Shown: in pieces, positions 19,935 to 29,253 of the stretch
Numbering within the stretch: the stretch's first letter is position 1
Layout: every line of letters begins with the position of its first letter
NCBI RefSeq assembly: GCF_009827655.1
Contig: NZ_WTYV01000004.1
Coordinates: 62,001 to 126,000, forward strand
Direction: 5' to 3'
Source: Alteraurantiacibacter buctensis
GTDB taxonomy: Bacteria; Pseudomonadota; Alphaproteobacteria; Sphingomonadales; Sphingomonadaceae
DNA length: 64,000 bases
The notes under the pieces: generated by a model
Database searches by the model: none
Seen by the model: only the letters and a program-made list of their open reading frames with translations
What the model was told of the DNA's origin: nothing
Made by a program: the position numbers and the translations under genes

Positions 19935-21761
19935 ATGCCCGCAATCCGCCGCCTGCCCGAACACCTGGTCAACCGCATTGCGGCGGGCGAGGTGGTGGAG
20001 CGGCCCGCCTCCGCGCTCAAGGAACTGATCGAGAATGCGCTCGATGCGGGGGCTACGCAGGTTTCCGTATCCTTGGCGGAAGGCGGGCTGGCGCGGCTGG
20101 AGGTCACCGATGACGGCTGCGGCATGGACCCGCCGGAAATGGCCCTCGCGCTGGAACGCCACGCCACCTCCAAGCTGCCCGATGAGGCGATCGAACAGGT
20201 GCTGACGCTGGGCTTCCGGGGCGAGGCACTGCCCAGCATCGCCAGCGTGTCGCGCCTTACGCTGGAGAGCCGCTCCCGCGCGGCTGTGCAGGGGTGGCGG
20301 CGGGTAGTCGATCACGGCACCATGGTGGACGAGGGCCCTGCCGCCCTGCCACCCGGCACGCGCGTGCGGATGGAAGGGCTGTTCGCCCGCGTCCCGGCCC
20401 GCCGCAAGTTCCTCCGCTCGGCGCGCAGCGAATATGCCGCCTGCCTCGATGTGGTCCGCCGCCTGGCGCTCGCCCGGCCCGAAGTGGGTTTTACGCTGGA
20501 GCATGACGGCTGGCGCGTGCTCCACCTGCAACCGGGGCAGGACATGGCCGGGCGCGCCGCACAGGTGGTGGCGCGCGAACTGGCCGATAATGGCGTGGCC
20601 ATTGATTTCGAACGCGACGGAGACTTTGGGGCACTGCGGCTCTCCGGCGTGGCGGGGCTGCCCACCTACAACCGCGGCGTGGCCGATCACCAGTACCTGT
20701 TCGTCAACGGCCGCCCGGTGAAGGACCGGCTACTGGTGGGTGCCGTGCGCGGTGCCTATTCCGGGATGCTGGCGCGCGACCGCCATGCCGTGCTGGCGCT
20801 GTTCCTCGACCTGCCGCCGGAGGAGGTGGACGTAAACGTCCATCCGGCCAAGACCGAGGTGCGCTTCCGCGATGCCACGGCCGTGCGCGGGTTCATCGTC
20901 TCGGCCCTGCGCCAGGCACTTGCCACCGGCGACCGGCGCAGCGTCCAGGCCCCCGATGGCGCGGCGATGGGGCGCTGGCAGGCCGAACCTCTGGCCCCGC
21001 CCGAACCGCCAGCCCTGCGTTCGATCTTCGAGGGGCGCGACTGGTCCGCGCCCGCGGCGCGCGTGGCCGAAGCTCCTGCTGCCTGGAGGAGCCATGCCGC
21101 GTCGGTGCCGGCCCAGCCCCTGGGGCGGGCCGAGGCTGCCGCCGAACCCGTGCTGCCACAGGCTGACTATCCGCTGGGCGTGGCGCGTGGCCAGGTGGCC
21201 AATACCTACATCGTGGCTGAAACGCCCGACGGGCTGATCCTGGTGGACCAGCATGCGGCGCACGAACGGATCGTGCTGGAGCGCCTGCGCGCTGCCCGGT
21301 CCGAATCTGGCACCGGCCAGGCAGCGGCCGCCTCGCAGGCCCTTCTGTTGCCCGAAGTGGTGGAACTGGACGAAGTTGCCTGTGACAGGCTTGAGGACAG
21401 CGCCGCCGCCTTCCTGCCCTATGGCCTGGAGGTCGAGCGCTTTGGCCCCAACGCCATGCTGGTGCGCGCCATGCCTGCTGCGCTCAAGGGCGGCGATCCG
21501 GCGGCCCTGCTGGGCGACTTGGCCGATGACCTGGCAGCAAACGGCGCATCGCTGCTGCTGGGCGAGCGGGTGGAGCACGTGCTGGCGACGATGGCCTGCC
21601 ACGGATCAGTGCGCGCCGGTCGCCCGCTGACCGTGGCTGAAATGAACGCCCTGTTGCGCGAGATGGAGGCCACGCCCCGTTCCGGCCAGTGCAACCACGG
21701 GCGGCCCACCTGGGTGAAGCTGTCGCTGGCCGATGTCGAAAAACTGTTCGGGAGGCACTGA
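19935..21761 (+). CDS. mutL: DNA mismatch repair protein MutL (endonuclease type)
   Basis: 608 residues. The GHKL ATPase part has ENALDAGA, DDGCGMDP, GFRGEALPSIASV and the DVNVHPAKTEVRF block. A Pro/Ala-rich linker (about 325-410) leads to the C-terminal domain with DQHAAHERIVLE, fitting the metal-binding endonuclease motif DQHA(X)2E(X)4E, and ACHGSVRAG plus QCNHGRPTW near the end. MutL should couple MutS recognition to strand nicking, as expected where MutH is absent. The stop overlaps the start of the following lipoprotein gene (TGATG). Confidence 0.97.
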   Translation: MPAIRRLPEHLVNRIAAGEVVERPASALKELIENALDAGATQVSVSLAEGGLARLEVTDDGCGMDPPEMALALERHATSKLPDEAIEQVLTLGFRGEALPSIASVSRLTLESRSRAAVQGWRRVVDHGTMVDEGPAALPPGTRVRMEGLFARVPARRKFLRSARSEYAACLDVVRRLALARPEVGFTLEHDGWRVLHLQPGQDMAGRAAQVVARELADNGVAIDFERDGDFGALRLSGVAGLPTYNRGVADHQYLFVNGRPVKDRLLVGAVRGAYSGMLARDRHAVLALFLDLPPEEVDVNVHPAKTEVRFRDATAVRGFIVSALRQALATGDRRSVQAPDGAAMGRWQAEPLAPPEPPALRSIFEGRDWSAPAARVAEAPAAWRSHAASVPAQPLGRAEAAAEPVLPQADYPLGVARGQVANTYIVAETPDGLILVDQHAAHERIVLERLRAARSESGTGQAAAASQALLLPEVVELDEVACDRLEDSAAAFLPYGLEVERFGPNAMLVRAMPAALKGGDPAALLGDLADDLAANGASLLLGERVEHVLATMACHGSVRAGRPLTVAEMNALLREMEATPRSGQCNHGRPTWVKLSLADVEKLFGRH

Positions 21762-22270
21762 TGCGGCGCACTCTACCCCTGCTGGGCCTGATCCTGCTGC
21801 TACCCTCCTGCGCCGCCGAGCCTTCAGCCGAGGAGCAGCAGCGGATTGACGATGCCAAGGTGGCGGCGGTGGAAGCGGCCAATGCCATGCCCCCGCCACT
21901 GGAAGAGTTGCGGCCCGAGATCATTACCGAGGAGGATATTGCCGAAGCCCGGATCGAGGGGGCGCATTGCACCTATATGCCCGGCGTCAATTCCAGCCCC
22001 CGCCTGATCGTGCGCCCGCTCGACGCATACATGAAGCTTGATGGCGACATGGTGCGGCTTGCGGCGGACAGCGGCTCGCTGGAATTGGCGGGTGGCACGC
22101 GGACGACTTACAACGGGCGGGCCATGGTGGTGAAGCTGGCGATGGACGGCGACCAGGGCAGCATCACCATCGACGATGCCTATGGCCGCGAGGTCTATGC
22201 AGTGACCGGCACCGTTGCCTGCGTGGACGGGGGCGAAGCGCCAGCCAATCCTGCGCAGGCGGACCTTTAG
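21761..22270 (+). CDS. Lipoprotein of unknown function
   Basis: 169 residues from an ATG overlapping the mutL stop. A lipobox (LILLLPSC, Cys near residue 16) follows a short hydrophobic signal, so the mature protein should be lipid-anchored in the envelope. The rest is acidic and helical at first (EEQQRIDDAKVAAVEAAN), then beta-rich (HCTYMPGVNSSPRLIVRPLD; GRAMVVKLAMDGDQGSITI) with two further Cys. Function not recognised; mutL coupling need not mean a role in repair. Confidence 0.8.
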   Translation: MRRTLPLLGLILLLPSCAAEPSAEEQQRIDDAKVAAVEAANAMPPPLEELRPEIITEEDIAEARIEGAHCTYMPGVNSSPRLIVRPLDAYMKLDGDMVRLAADSGSLELAGGTRTTYNGRAMVVKLAMDGDQGSITIDDAYGREVYAVTGTVACVDGGEAPANPAQADL

Positions 22271-22271
22271 C

Positions 22272-23072
22272 CTACCACCCCCGGCGCTTGCTCCTCACTG
22301 TCCGCATGTCCACCTCGGGGATGATGCGGAAGCGGGCCAGGATCAGGCTGAACAGGCCGAACAGCAGCAGCCCGATGGACACCAGCGTGAACCACGGATC
22401 CATGCCCGACAGCGACTGGACCGCCTCGCCCAGTGTCTTAACCCGGGCCGAACTGCCGGTAAGCCAGCCGGCATCGATCAGCGACCAGCCGATGATGGCG
22501 AACACCACCGCGCGGGCAAGATAGCCGATCGTGCCAAGGCTCCGCGTGACTTCGGGTGCATCGCGCGCGATATCCGCCATGAACGAGCCGCTGATCGCTT
22601 CCCTGGCCTGCTGCGCTGCCGCGCCGAAGAAACACAGTCCCAGCAGACCCAGCACAGTGCCCCCCAGCGTCACCCCCAGCAGGCCCGCCGCAGCTTCCTG
22701 CGCCGCGCTGCCGCCGGCGCTGTCATAGGTGGCAAAGCCATAGGCGGTGAAGGCCAGGGCCAGGTGTCCCAGGCCCGATGCGCCGTGGCCGGCGCGCGTC
22801 GCCAGCCCGCGCTTGTCGCTGCCGTGGTTTTCGATGTCGAAGGTGGCGGAAGCAAGGCGGAACAGGCCGTAGAAGGTGAAGCCCAGCACCATGAGCCATA
22901 GCAGCGCGGTGCCCAGCGGCAGTTCACGGATGGCCACGAAAATCCCGTCGGTTCCCTGCTGCAGGTGTCCGGCGGAGGTGAGGCCGATATAGCCCAGCAT
23001 CATGTAAAGCACGGCGCGGGCGGCAAACCCCACGCGCACCAGCGTGCTGAACTTGGTTGGCGGCGTGTGCAT
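22272..23072 (-). CDS. DUF1206-family membrane protein
   Basis: 266 residues with six hydrophobic segments arranged as three similar helix pairs, each opening with a pattern like (V/L)ARAV(L/V)Y..IG: VGFAARAVLYMMLGYIG, AGHGASGLGHLALAFTAYG and IGYLARAVVFAIIGW. This threefold repeat is typical of DUF1206. Inner-membrane location is clear; the activity of the family is unknown to me. It is convergent with the lipoprotein gene, one base between stops. Confidence 0.85.
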   Translation of the reverse strand: MHTPPTKFSTLVRVGFAARAVLYMMLGYIGLTSAGHLQQGTDGIFVAIRELPLGTALLWLMVLGFTFYGLFRLASATFDIENHGSDKRGLATRAGHGASGLGHLALAFTAYGFATYDSAGGSAAQEAAAGLLGVTLGGTVLGLLGLCFFGAAAQQAREAISGSFMADIARDAPEVTRSLGTIGYLARAVVFAIIGWSLIDAGWLTGSSARVKTLGEAVQSLSGMDPWFTLVSIGLLLFGLFSLILARFRIIPEVDMRTVRSKRRGW

Positions 23073-23135
23073 GGCGGGTCCCCGGCAATTGTGTTTGCAC
23101 GGGTAACGCGGGGTGCGGCGAATGGTGCCTGCGGT

Positions 23136-23867
23136 CTATCGCACCCGTTTTACATAGACCCCGTCAGCGCGGCGTTCGGTCCGGAAGCCGGGCAGGGCCC
23201 CGATCATCTCTCCCAACGTGGCATAGCCATAATTGCGGGCATCGAAACTTGAGCGGTTGTTGGCGAACTTGCCGATTTCGGCAAGGCGGGCAAAACCCTG
23301 CTCGTCGCGCTTGGTTTCCTTCCACGCCTTGCCGATCAGCGCCACCACTTCGGGATCGACCGGTTGCGGGCCGTTGGCGGGGGCGGGTTCGGCCTCCGGC
23401 TGGGGCGGGGGTGCGTCGGCAGCGGCGGAGGCGATCAGCTTGTCAACTTCGATGAAGCGGGTGCAGGCGGTCTGGAAGGCCAGCGGCGTCTTGCTGTTGC
23501 CAAAGCCATAGACCAGCACGCCGTCCTGCCGCAGGCGCATAGCCAGCGGGGTAAAGTCGCTGTCGCTGCTCATGATGGCAAAGCCATCCACCTTGCCTCG
23601 GTAGAGCAGGTCCATCGCATCGATGGTCATCGCCATGTCGGTGGCGTTCTTGCCCTTGGTCAGGTCAAACTGCTGGTGCGGGGCGATGCCATAACGGTGC
23701 AGCGTCTTGTCCCACCCCATCAGCCCGCGCTTGGTCCAGTTGCCATAGGCGCGGCGGATGGACACCTGGCCCAGCGTGGCCAGCACGTTCAGCACGGGGT
23801 CGATGCCTTCGCGCGATACGTTGTCGGCATCGATCAGCAGGGCGATGTTCTTCAGGCGCTCTTCCAT
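23136..23867 (-). CDS. NYN-domain nuclease-like protein with C-terminal LOTUS/OST-HTH domain
   Basis: 243 residues. The NYN domain (about 5-150) is a PIN-like ribonuclease fold with acidic residues in LLIDADNVSREG, KNATDMAMTIDAMDLL and IMSSDSDFTPLAMRL. A Pro/Ala/Glu linker (about 155-175) leads to an OST-HTH/LOTUS domain (EVVALIGKAWKETKRDEQGF to the end), thought to bind RNA. The product is probably a cytoplasmic RNA-processing or RNA-binding protein; the target is unknown. It stands alone between a DUF1206 gene and a carbonic anhydrase gene. Confidence 0.88.
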   Translation of the reverse strand: MEERLKNIALLIDADNVSREGIDPVLNVLATLGQVSIRRAYGNWTKRGLMGWDKTLHRYGIAPHQQFDLTKGKNATDMAMTIDAMDLLYRGKVDGFAIMSSDSDFTPLAMRLRQDGVLVYGFGNSKTPLAFQTACTRFIEVDKLIASAAADAPPPQPEAEPAPANGPQPVDPEVVALIGKAWKETKRDEQGFARLAEIGKFANNRSSFDARNYGYATLGEMIGALPGFRTERRADGVYVKRVR

Positions 23868-23903
23868 TGCCCATCCATGCAGCGATGGACCGGCTGGCGC
23901 AAG

Positions 23904-24554
23904 CTAGCTGACCGGCGAAAACTCGCCGCTGTCCTCGTCCAGCAGGCGCAGCAGGCCGTCGCTGATGGAGAACAGCGCGCCCGTCAGCCGCAGGTCGCCG
24001 CGCGCTTCCTTGGTGGAAACGCAGGGGAAGGTGCGCAGGTTCTTGAGGCTCACGCGCACGCCGGCCTGTTCCATCGCCCGTTCCGCCTCGCGGCCTTCAG
24101 TGCCGTGAGCGGCAACGATATCGTCGCGCTCGTCATCCAGCAGGCTGATCCAGTCGGCCACGAAGCCGCCCTTGCCACGCTCGCAGCCGTGCATAGACTG
24201 GGTCAAGGCCGCCTGGCAGCCGCCGCACATGCCGTGGCCCATGACCACGATTTCCTTTACCTTGAGGAACTGCACGGCAAATTCCAGCGCGGCGGATACG
24301 CCGTGGAGGCCGGGCGTGGTCTCGAACGGGGGCACCAGCGCAGCCACGTTGCGGACCACGAAAATCTCGCCCGGATCGACATCGAAGATCTGCGTGGGGT
24401 CCACCCGGCTGTCGGAACAGGCGATAATCATCACCTGCGGCTGCTGGCCCTCGCGCAAGGTGGACCAGCGCTCGCGCCGCGGTTCCCAGCCAGTTTCCCG
24501 AAAGCGCCGGTAGCCGGCGATGAGCGATTGCAGTTCTGCCGATTCTGTGACCAT
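23904..24554 (-). CDS. Beta-class carbonic anhydrase
   Basis: 216 residues. Zinc ligands are C46 and D48 (ACSDSRVDP, with R50 forming the Asp-Arg dyad) plus H107 and C110 (GHGMCGGC). [11 protein letters not shown] and [18 protein letters not shown] are family blocks. It interconverts CO2 and bicarbonate in the cytoplasm, feeding carboxylases and pH balance. It is divergent from lipA (59 bp between starts). Confidence 0.95.
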   Translation of the reverse strand: MVTESAELQSLIAGYRRFRETGWEPRRERWSTLREGQQPQVMIIACSDSRVDPTQIFDVDPGEIFVVRNVAALVPPFETTPGLHGVSAALEFAVQFLKVKEIVVMGHGMCGGCQAALTQSMHGCERGKGGFVADWISLLDDERDDIVAAHGTEGREAERAMEQAGVRVSLKNLRTFPCVSTKEARGDLRLTGALFSISDGLLRLLDEDSGEFSPVS

Positions 24555-24613
24555 GGCGGCTCTCTGCCAAGCGCCATTGCAAGGTGCAAGACCCTCCCCT
24601 AAGTGGGCCCCTG

Positions 24614-25540
24614 ATGAACGACCTGGCCAACGCTCCCGAACCCCCGCGCCAGCGCAAGCCGGACTGGATCCGGGTGAAAGCGCCTGTCAGCAGGGAATAC
24701 CACGCCACGCGCCAGTTGATGCGCGACCTCAGCCTCAACACCGTGTGTGAGGAAGCGGCGTGCCCCAACATCGGCGAATGCTGGAGCAAGAAGCACGCCA
24801 CGGTGATGATCCTGGGTGACGTCTGCACGCGCGCCTGCGCCTTTTGCAACGTGAAGACCGGGATGCCGCGCCAGGTCGATCCGCTGGAGCCCGAGCACGT
24901 GGCCACCGCTGCTGCCAAGATGGGGCTGGAGCATATCGTCATCACCAGCGTGGACCGCGATGACCTGCCCGATGGCGGGGCGGGGCAGTTCGTCAAGGTG
25001 ATCGAGGCGCTGCGGCGGACCACGCCCGATACCACCATCGAAATCCTCACCCCCGATTTCCGCGGCCGGATGCGCCCGGCGGTGGAGGCGATTTGTGCTG
25101 CTGGACCAGACGTTTACAATCACAATCTCGAAACCGTGCCAAGGCTCTATCCCACCATCCGCCCGGGTGCGCGCTATTACGCCTCGCTGCGCCTGCTGGA
25201 AGAAGTGAAGCGCCACGATCCGCTTATCTTCACCAAGAGCGGGATCATGCTGGGGCTGGGCGAACAGCGGCTGGAAGTGCACCAGGTGATGGACGACATG
25301 CGCAGCGCGGACGTCGATTTCATCACCATGGGCCAGTATCTCCAGCCCACGCCGAAGCACGCGCGGGTGGAGGAATTCGTCACCCCGCAGGTGTTCGGCG
25401 GCTATGGCGCGGTGGCGCGGGCCAAGGGCTTCCTGCAGGTGGCCGCCAGCCCGCTGACCCGGTCAAGCTATCACGCGGGCGACGACTTTGCCCAGATGCG
25501 CGCCGAGCGTGAACGGCGCTTAGCCAAGCAGCAAGCCTGA
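24614..25540 (+). CDS. lipA: Lipoyl synthase
   Basis: 308 residues from the ATG at 24614. The auxiliary iron-sulfur cluster Cys lie in [12 protein letters not shown] and the radical-SAM cluster in [21 protein letters not shown] and [11 protein letters not shown] are typical LipA blocks. The enzyme inserts two sulfurs into protein-bound octanoyl groups to make lipoyl cofactors, which the E2 protein encoded near 53 kb needs. The stop overlaps the next start (TGATG). Confidence 0.97.
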   Translation: MNDLANAPEPPRQRKPDWIRVKAPVSREYHATRQLMRDLSLNTVCEEAACPNIGECWSKKHATVMILGDVCTRACAFCNVKTGMPRQVDPLEPEHVATAAAKMGLEHIVITSVDRDDLPDGGAGQFVKVIEALRRTTPDTTIEILTPDFRGRMRPAVEAICAAGPDVYNHNLETVPRLYPTIRPGARYYASLRLLEEVKRHDPLIFTKSGIMLGLGEQRLEVHQVMDDMRSADVDFITMGQYLQPTPKHARVEEFVTPQVFGGYGAVARAKGFLQVAASPLTRSSYHAGDDFAQMRAERERRLAKQQA

Positions 25541-26001
25541 TGCCTGCGATCAGCGAAACCCGTGTGCTGCCGTATTCGGCAGAGCAGATGTTCGACCTGG
25601 TGGCCGACGTTGGCCGCTATCCCGAATTTCTGCCCTGGGTGGTCGCCACCCGCGTGCGCGGCCGCACCGATGCGGGGATGGAGGCCGACATGCTGGTGGG
25701 CTTCAAGGCGATCCGCGAGAAGTTTACCAGCCGGGTGCTGCTGGACCGGCCGCACTCGGTAAAGGTGCATTACGTGGATGGTCCGCTGCGCGATCTGGAC
25801 AACAACTGGACCTTCACCCCGCTGCCCGATGGTGGCTGTGAATTGTCCTTCAGCGTGGATTTCACCTTTAAGAACCTGATGTTCGAGGCGCTGGCCGGCC
25901 AGTATATCGACCGCGCCTTCCGCAAGATGGTGGCCGCGTTCGAGGAACGGGCCGCCGCGCTTTACGGCAGCAGCAGTTCCAGCGCCGACAGCGTGGCCTG
26001 A
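25540..26001 (+). CDS. COQ10/START-like polyketide cyclase family protein
   Basis: 153 residues, a single START-like fold: ETRVLPYSAEQMFDLVADV, YPEFLPWV, a central beta-sheet and a long C-terminal helix (EALAGQYIDRAFRKMVAAFEERA). Relatives bind ubiquinone (COQ10) or are annotated as RatA ribosome-association factors. Coupling to lipA (TGATG) is common in alphaproteobacteria and favours a role in respiration. Its last 40 bases overlap the convergent cinA end. Confidence 0.88.
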   Translation: MPAISETRVLPYSAEQMFDLVADVGRYPEFLPWVVATRVRGRTDAGMEADMLVGFKAIREKFTSRVLLDRPHSVKVHYVDGPLRDLDNNWTFTPLPDGGCELSFSVDFTFKNLMFEALAGQYIDRAFRKMVAAFEERAAALYGSSSSSADSVA

Positions 26002-26456
26002 AGCCGCACGCCATCGCGGGTCTTTTCCGCGAAAACCTTGTGCTCGGCCTCGGGCTTGTCGCTGCCGCGCACCATGCGGGCGAAGACCACCGTGCCCACC
26101 GGCTTCTCCTCGCTACCCCCGTCAGGCCCGGCAATGCCGCTGATGGCCACGGCAACATCGGCCTTGCTGCGGGCGAGGGCCCCCTGCGCCATGGCATAGA
26201 CGCAGGCGACCGAGACGGCCCCGAAGGCATCGATGATGTCCTTCGAAACGCCCAGCATCTCCACCTTGGCGTCATTGGAATAGGTGACGAAGCCGCGCTC
26301 GAACACGGCTGAGCTTCCGGCCACTTCGGTCAGCGCGGCAGCGACCAGGCCACCTGTGCAGCTTTCCGCCACCACCACCTTGCGGCCCGCGGCGCGGTTT
26401 TCGGCCACTACGCGTTCGGCCAGTTCGGCAATCTTCTTGGGCAGGAGATGGGTCAC
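25962..26456 (-). CDS. CinA C-terminal-domain nicotinamide-nucleotide amidohydrolase
   Basis: 164 residues from a GTG that overlaps the previous gene's stop (GTGA). It is the stand-alone CinA_C/PncC domain: VVVAESCTGGLVAAALTEV, GSSAVFERGFVTYSNDAK and ISGIAGPDGGSEEKPVGTV. The family deamidates nicotinamide mononucleotide in NAD recycling. The N-terminal MoCF-like domain of longer CinA proteins is absent, as in many alphaproteobacteria. The stop lies within the 3' end of the convergent COQ10-like gene. Confidence 0.9.
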   Translation of the reverse strand: MTHLLPKKIAELAERVVAENRAAGRKVVVAESCTGGLVAAALTEVAGSSAVFERGFVTYSNDAKVEMLGVSKDIIDAFGAVSVACVYAMAQGALARSKADVAVAISGIAGPDGGSEEKPVGTVVFARMVRGSDKPEAEHKVFAEKTRDGVRLQATLSALELLLP

Positions 26457-26986
26457 CGGCGGGATGTTCCTGTAGTTGTAGCGGCAGCACGGCTGCGGCC
26501 CTGGGCCTCGGTCACCAGCACGCCCATCAGCGAGGCGAGGTTTTCCGCCGGCAGCGGGTCGAGCAATTCGAGCACGCGGTTGTACCTGGCGCAGTCGGTC
26601 AACTGCACCTCGCTCTGCACCTTGCCGGCGATCAGCTCGCGCGCCAGCGGCTCGATGTTCTCGGCGGGAAGCTGGCCCAGCAGGGCGGCCATCTGCGGAT
26701 TCTCGGCGGTGACCATGCGGGTCAGCGCGGCGCGCGCGGCGGGGAAGCGCCCGCGCGATGCCTGGTCCAGCCGCCCCGCCAGCGCATCGCCCCGGGTGCG
26801 GATATAGGCGCTGCCCGGCAATTGCGTGGCGCACCGGGTCTGCAGGGCGCGGAAGGCATGGGGCATGGCATAGAGGGCAACGGCGTTGACTTCCGCCTCG
26901 CTCATCTGCGGCAGCTCCTGCGCGGAGGCGGGCAGGGTGGTAGCAACAAGGGCAAGGGCAGCGGCGGCAGTGCGGAAGGCGGACAT
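26453..26986 (-). CDS. Periplasmic protein of unknown function
   Basis: 177 residues with a clean signal peptide ([18 protein letters not shown]) and an otherwise helical sequence with two Cys (QTRCATQL and TDCARYN). No membrane segment follows. I do not recognise the family. It sits between ispDF (14 bp upstream) and cinA (4-base overlap), so the three probably share a transcript. Confidence 0.75.
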   Translation of the reverse strand: MSAFRTAAAALALVATTLPASAQELPQMSEAEVNAVALYAMPHAFRALQTRCATQLPGSAYIRTRGDALAGRLDQASRGRFPAARAALTRMVTAENPQMAALLGQLPAENIEPLARELIAGKVQSEVQLTDCARYNRVLELLDPLPAENLASLMGVLVTEAQGRSRAAATTTGTSRR

Positions 26987-27000
26987 GGCGAGATCCTTCG

Positions 27001-28158
27001 TCAGTTGGCGACCAGCGTGGCCACGGCCTGGGCGGCAATGCCTTCGCCGCGGCCGGTAAAGCCAAGTCGCTCGGTTGTGGTCGCCTTCACGTTGACACGT
27101 TCTGCCTGAACCCCCAGCAACCGCGCCAGTTCCGCCCGCATGGCATCGCGGTGCCTGCCGATCTTGGGCGCTTCGCAGACGATCGTGACGTCGACGTTAC
27201 CGATGGCATAGCCCTTTGCCGCCGCCAGGCTGACGGCGTGTTCCACGAACCGGCCCGAAGCGGCCCCGCGCCATTGCGGATCGCTGGGCGGGAAGTGCAG
27301 GCCGATATCCCCTTCGCCCGCCGCGCCCAGCACGGCATCGACCACCGCGTGAAGCGCCACATCGGCGTCGGAATGGCCGGCCAGGCCCTTGTCATGCTCG
27401 ATCTTGAGGCCGCACAGCCACAGTTCCTCGCCCTCGGCCAGGCGGTGAACGTCATACCCTGTCCCGGTGCGGATCATGGGGGCCTGCTCCTGTATAAAAT
27501 CACCCGCAAAGGTCAGCTTGTGCAACCGCTCGTCACCCTCGACCAGCGCCACCGACAGGCCGGTGGCATGGGCCACTTGCGCATCGTCGCCCGCATCGGT
27601 GGGGCCTTGCCACTCGCTGTGCGCCGCCAGAATATCGGCAAAGCGGAACGCTTGCGGGGTCTGCACCCGGCGCAACGCCTCGCGCTCGGCCTTGCCCTTC
27701 ATCAGATCATGGGCGGCGCTGACCATGGAATCCACCACCGGCAGCACGGGAATGGCCGCCGGATGGTCTGCCAGCGCGGCCACCAGCCTGGCGATCACCT
27801 CTGGCGGGCAATCGGGGCGCGCGGCATCGTGGACGAGCACCAGATCAGGCGCCTGGGTCGCCAGCGCTTCCAGCCCGGCGCGTACCGATTCCTGCCGCGT
27901 CTCGCCGCCGGTGACGAGGGTGAACGGCTCCAGCCCGGCCAGCATCTCGCCTGCCAGCGCATCCGCGCCCTCCGGGATCACCGCACACAGCGTGCCAACC
28001 CCGCCCGCACGCAGCCTTTCGGCGGCGTGCCGAAGCACCGGCTTGCCGCGCCACAGGGCAAACTGCTTGGGCAGGGGCTGGCCGGCGCGCAGGCCCTTGC
28101 CCGCCGCGACGATCACGGCGGCGAGACTCTGCGAGGCGAGGGGAGCGGGGGTGCTCAT
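27001..28158 (-). CDS. ispDF: Bifunctional IspD/IspF of the MEP isoprenoid pathway
   Basis: 385 residues from the ATG at 28158; the longer open frame upstream is antisense to dusB. The IspD half (about 10-225) has [19 protein letters not shown] and [14 protein letters not shown]; the IspF half (about 229-385) has [30 protein letters not shown] and [18 protein letters not shown]. The fused protein makes CDP-ME from MEP and CTP, then later cyclises CDP-ME2P to MEcPP. Fusion is usual in alphaproteobacteria. It is divergent from dusB (72 bp). Confidence 0.96.
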   Translation of the reverse strand: MSTPAPLASQSLAAVIVAAGKGLRAGQPLPKQFALWRGKPVLRHAAERLRAGGVGTLCAVIPEGADALAGEMLAGLEPFTLVTGGETRQESVRAGLEALATQAPDLVLVHDAARPDCPPEVIARLVAALADHPAAIPVLPVVDSMVSAAHDLMKGKAEREALRRVQTPQAFRFADILAAHSEWQGPTDAGDDAQVAHATGLSVALVEGDERLHKLTFAGDFIQEQAPMIRTGTGYDVHRLAEGEELWLCGLKIEHDKGLAGHSDADVALHAVVDAVLGAAGEGDIGLHFPPSDPQWRGAASGRFVEHAVSLAAAKGYAIGNVDVTIVCEAPKIGRHRDAMRAELARLLGVQAERVNVKATTTERLGFTGRGEGIAAQAVATLVAN

Positions 28159-28230
28159 TACCCGGCGCGCGCTAGCCGCTTGCCGCGCCCCTCGCAATCC
28201 ACTAAGCGCTGCCCAATATTTAGGCACACC

Positions 28231-29253
28231 ATGACCAGCCCCGCTATTCCCACCCCGCCGGCCCTGAAGCCGATTGCCATCGGCCCCGTGCGGATCGATT
28301 GCCCGGTCGTGCTTGCGCCGATGACGGGTGTCAGCGACCTGCCGTTCCGCACGCTGGTGCGGCGCTATGGCTCGGGCCTCAACGTGACCGAGATGATCGC
28401 CAGCGAGGCGGCGATCCGCGAAACCCGCCAGTCGATCCAGAAGGCCGCATGGGCCCCGGCGGAAGAGCCGGTGTCGATGCAGCTTGTCGGTTGCGATCCC
28501 GCCAGCATGGCCGAAGCCGCCAAGCTGCAGGAAGGGCAGGGCGCAGCGATCATCGACATCAACTTCGGCTGCCCGGTGCGCAAGGTGGTGGGCCAGTTTG
28601 CCGGCAGCGCCCTGATGCGCGAGGTGCCGCTGGCGATCAGGCTGATGGAAGCCACGGTCAAGGCGGTGAAGGTGCCGGTTACCGTGAAGATGCGGATGGG
28701 CTGGGACCATGCCAGCCTCAACGCGCCGGAACTGTCGCGCATCGCGCAGGACCTGGGCGTGCAGATGATCACCGTTCACGGCCGCACCCGCAACCAGATG
28801 TATCAGGGCAATGCCGACTGGTCTTTCGTGCGCCGCGTGAAGGATGCCGTGACCATCCCGGTAATCGTCAACGGCGATATCTGTTCGATCCACGATGCCG
28901 CAACCGCGCTGGAGCAGTCCGGCGCGGACGGGCTGATGATCGGGCGCGGATCTTATGGCAAGCCGTGGCTGCTGGGCCAGGTGATGCACTGGTGGCAGAC
29001 TGGCCAGGCACTGGATGCCCCGCCGCTGGCCGAGCAGTATGCTACGCTTGTGGAACATTACCGCCACATGATCGACCACTACGGCGAACATGCCGGGGTG
29101 CGCATCGCCCGCAAGCACCTGGGGTGGTACACCAAGGGTTTGCACGGATCGGCCGAGTTCCGCAATTTCGTGAACACCATAGACAATCCGAAACTGGTGC
29201 TGGAGGAGCTGGACCGCTTCTACAGCCCCGTGCTGGAGCGCCTGGCCGCGTGA
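28231..29253 (+). CDS. dusB: tRNA-dihydrouridine synthase DusB (NifR3)
   Basis: 340 residues: a flavin TIM barrel beginning [15 protein letters not shown], with the catalytic Cys in [12 protein letters not shown] and the FMN-binding block [10 protein letters not shown]...[13 protein letters not shown]. It reduces uridines in the tRNA D-loop. It opens the dusB-ntrB-ntrC block (the old nifR3-ntrB-ntrC arrangement of alphaproteobacteria); its stop overlaps the ntrB GTG start (GTGA). Confidence 0.96.
   Translation: MTSPAIPTPPALKPIAIGPVRIDCPVVLAPMTGVSDLPFRTLVRRYGSGLNVTEMIASEAAIRETRQSIQKAAWAPAEEPVSMQLVGCDPASMAEAAKLQEGQGAAIIDINFGCPVRKVVGQFAGSALMREVPLAIRLMEATVKAVKVPVTVKMRMGWDHASLNAPELSRIAQDLGVQMITVHGRTRNQMYQGNADWSFVRRVKDAVTIPVIVNGDICSIHDAATALEQSGADGLMIGRGSYGKPWLLGQVMHWWQTGQALDAPPLAEQYATLVEHYRHMIDHYGEHAGVRIARKHLGWYTKGLHGSAEFRNFVNTIDNPKLVLEELDRFYSPVLERLAA

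Noticed and set aside
25540-26001. Toxin of a RatAB toxin-antitoxin pair
   Set aside because: The START-like fold and lipA coupling fit the COQ10-type protein, and no antitoxin gene lies next to it.
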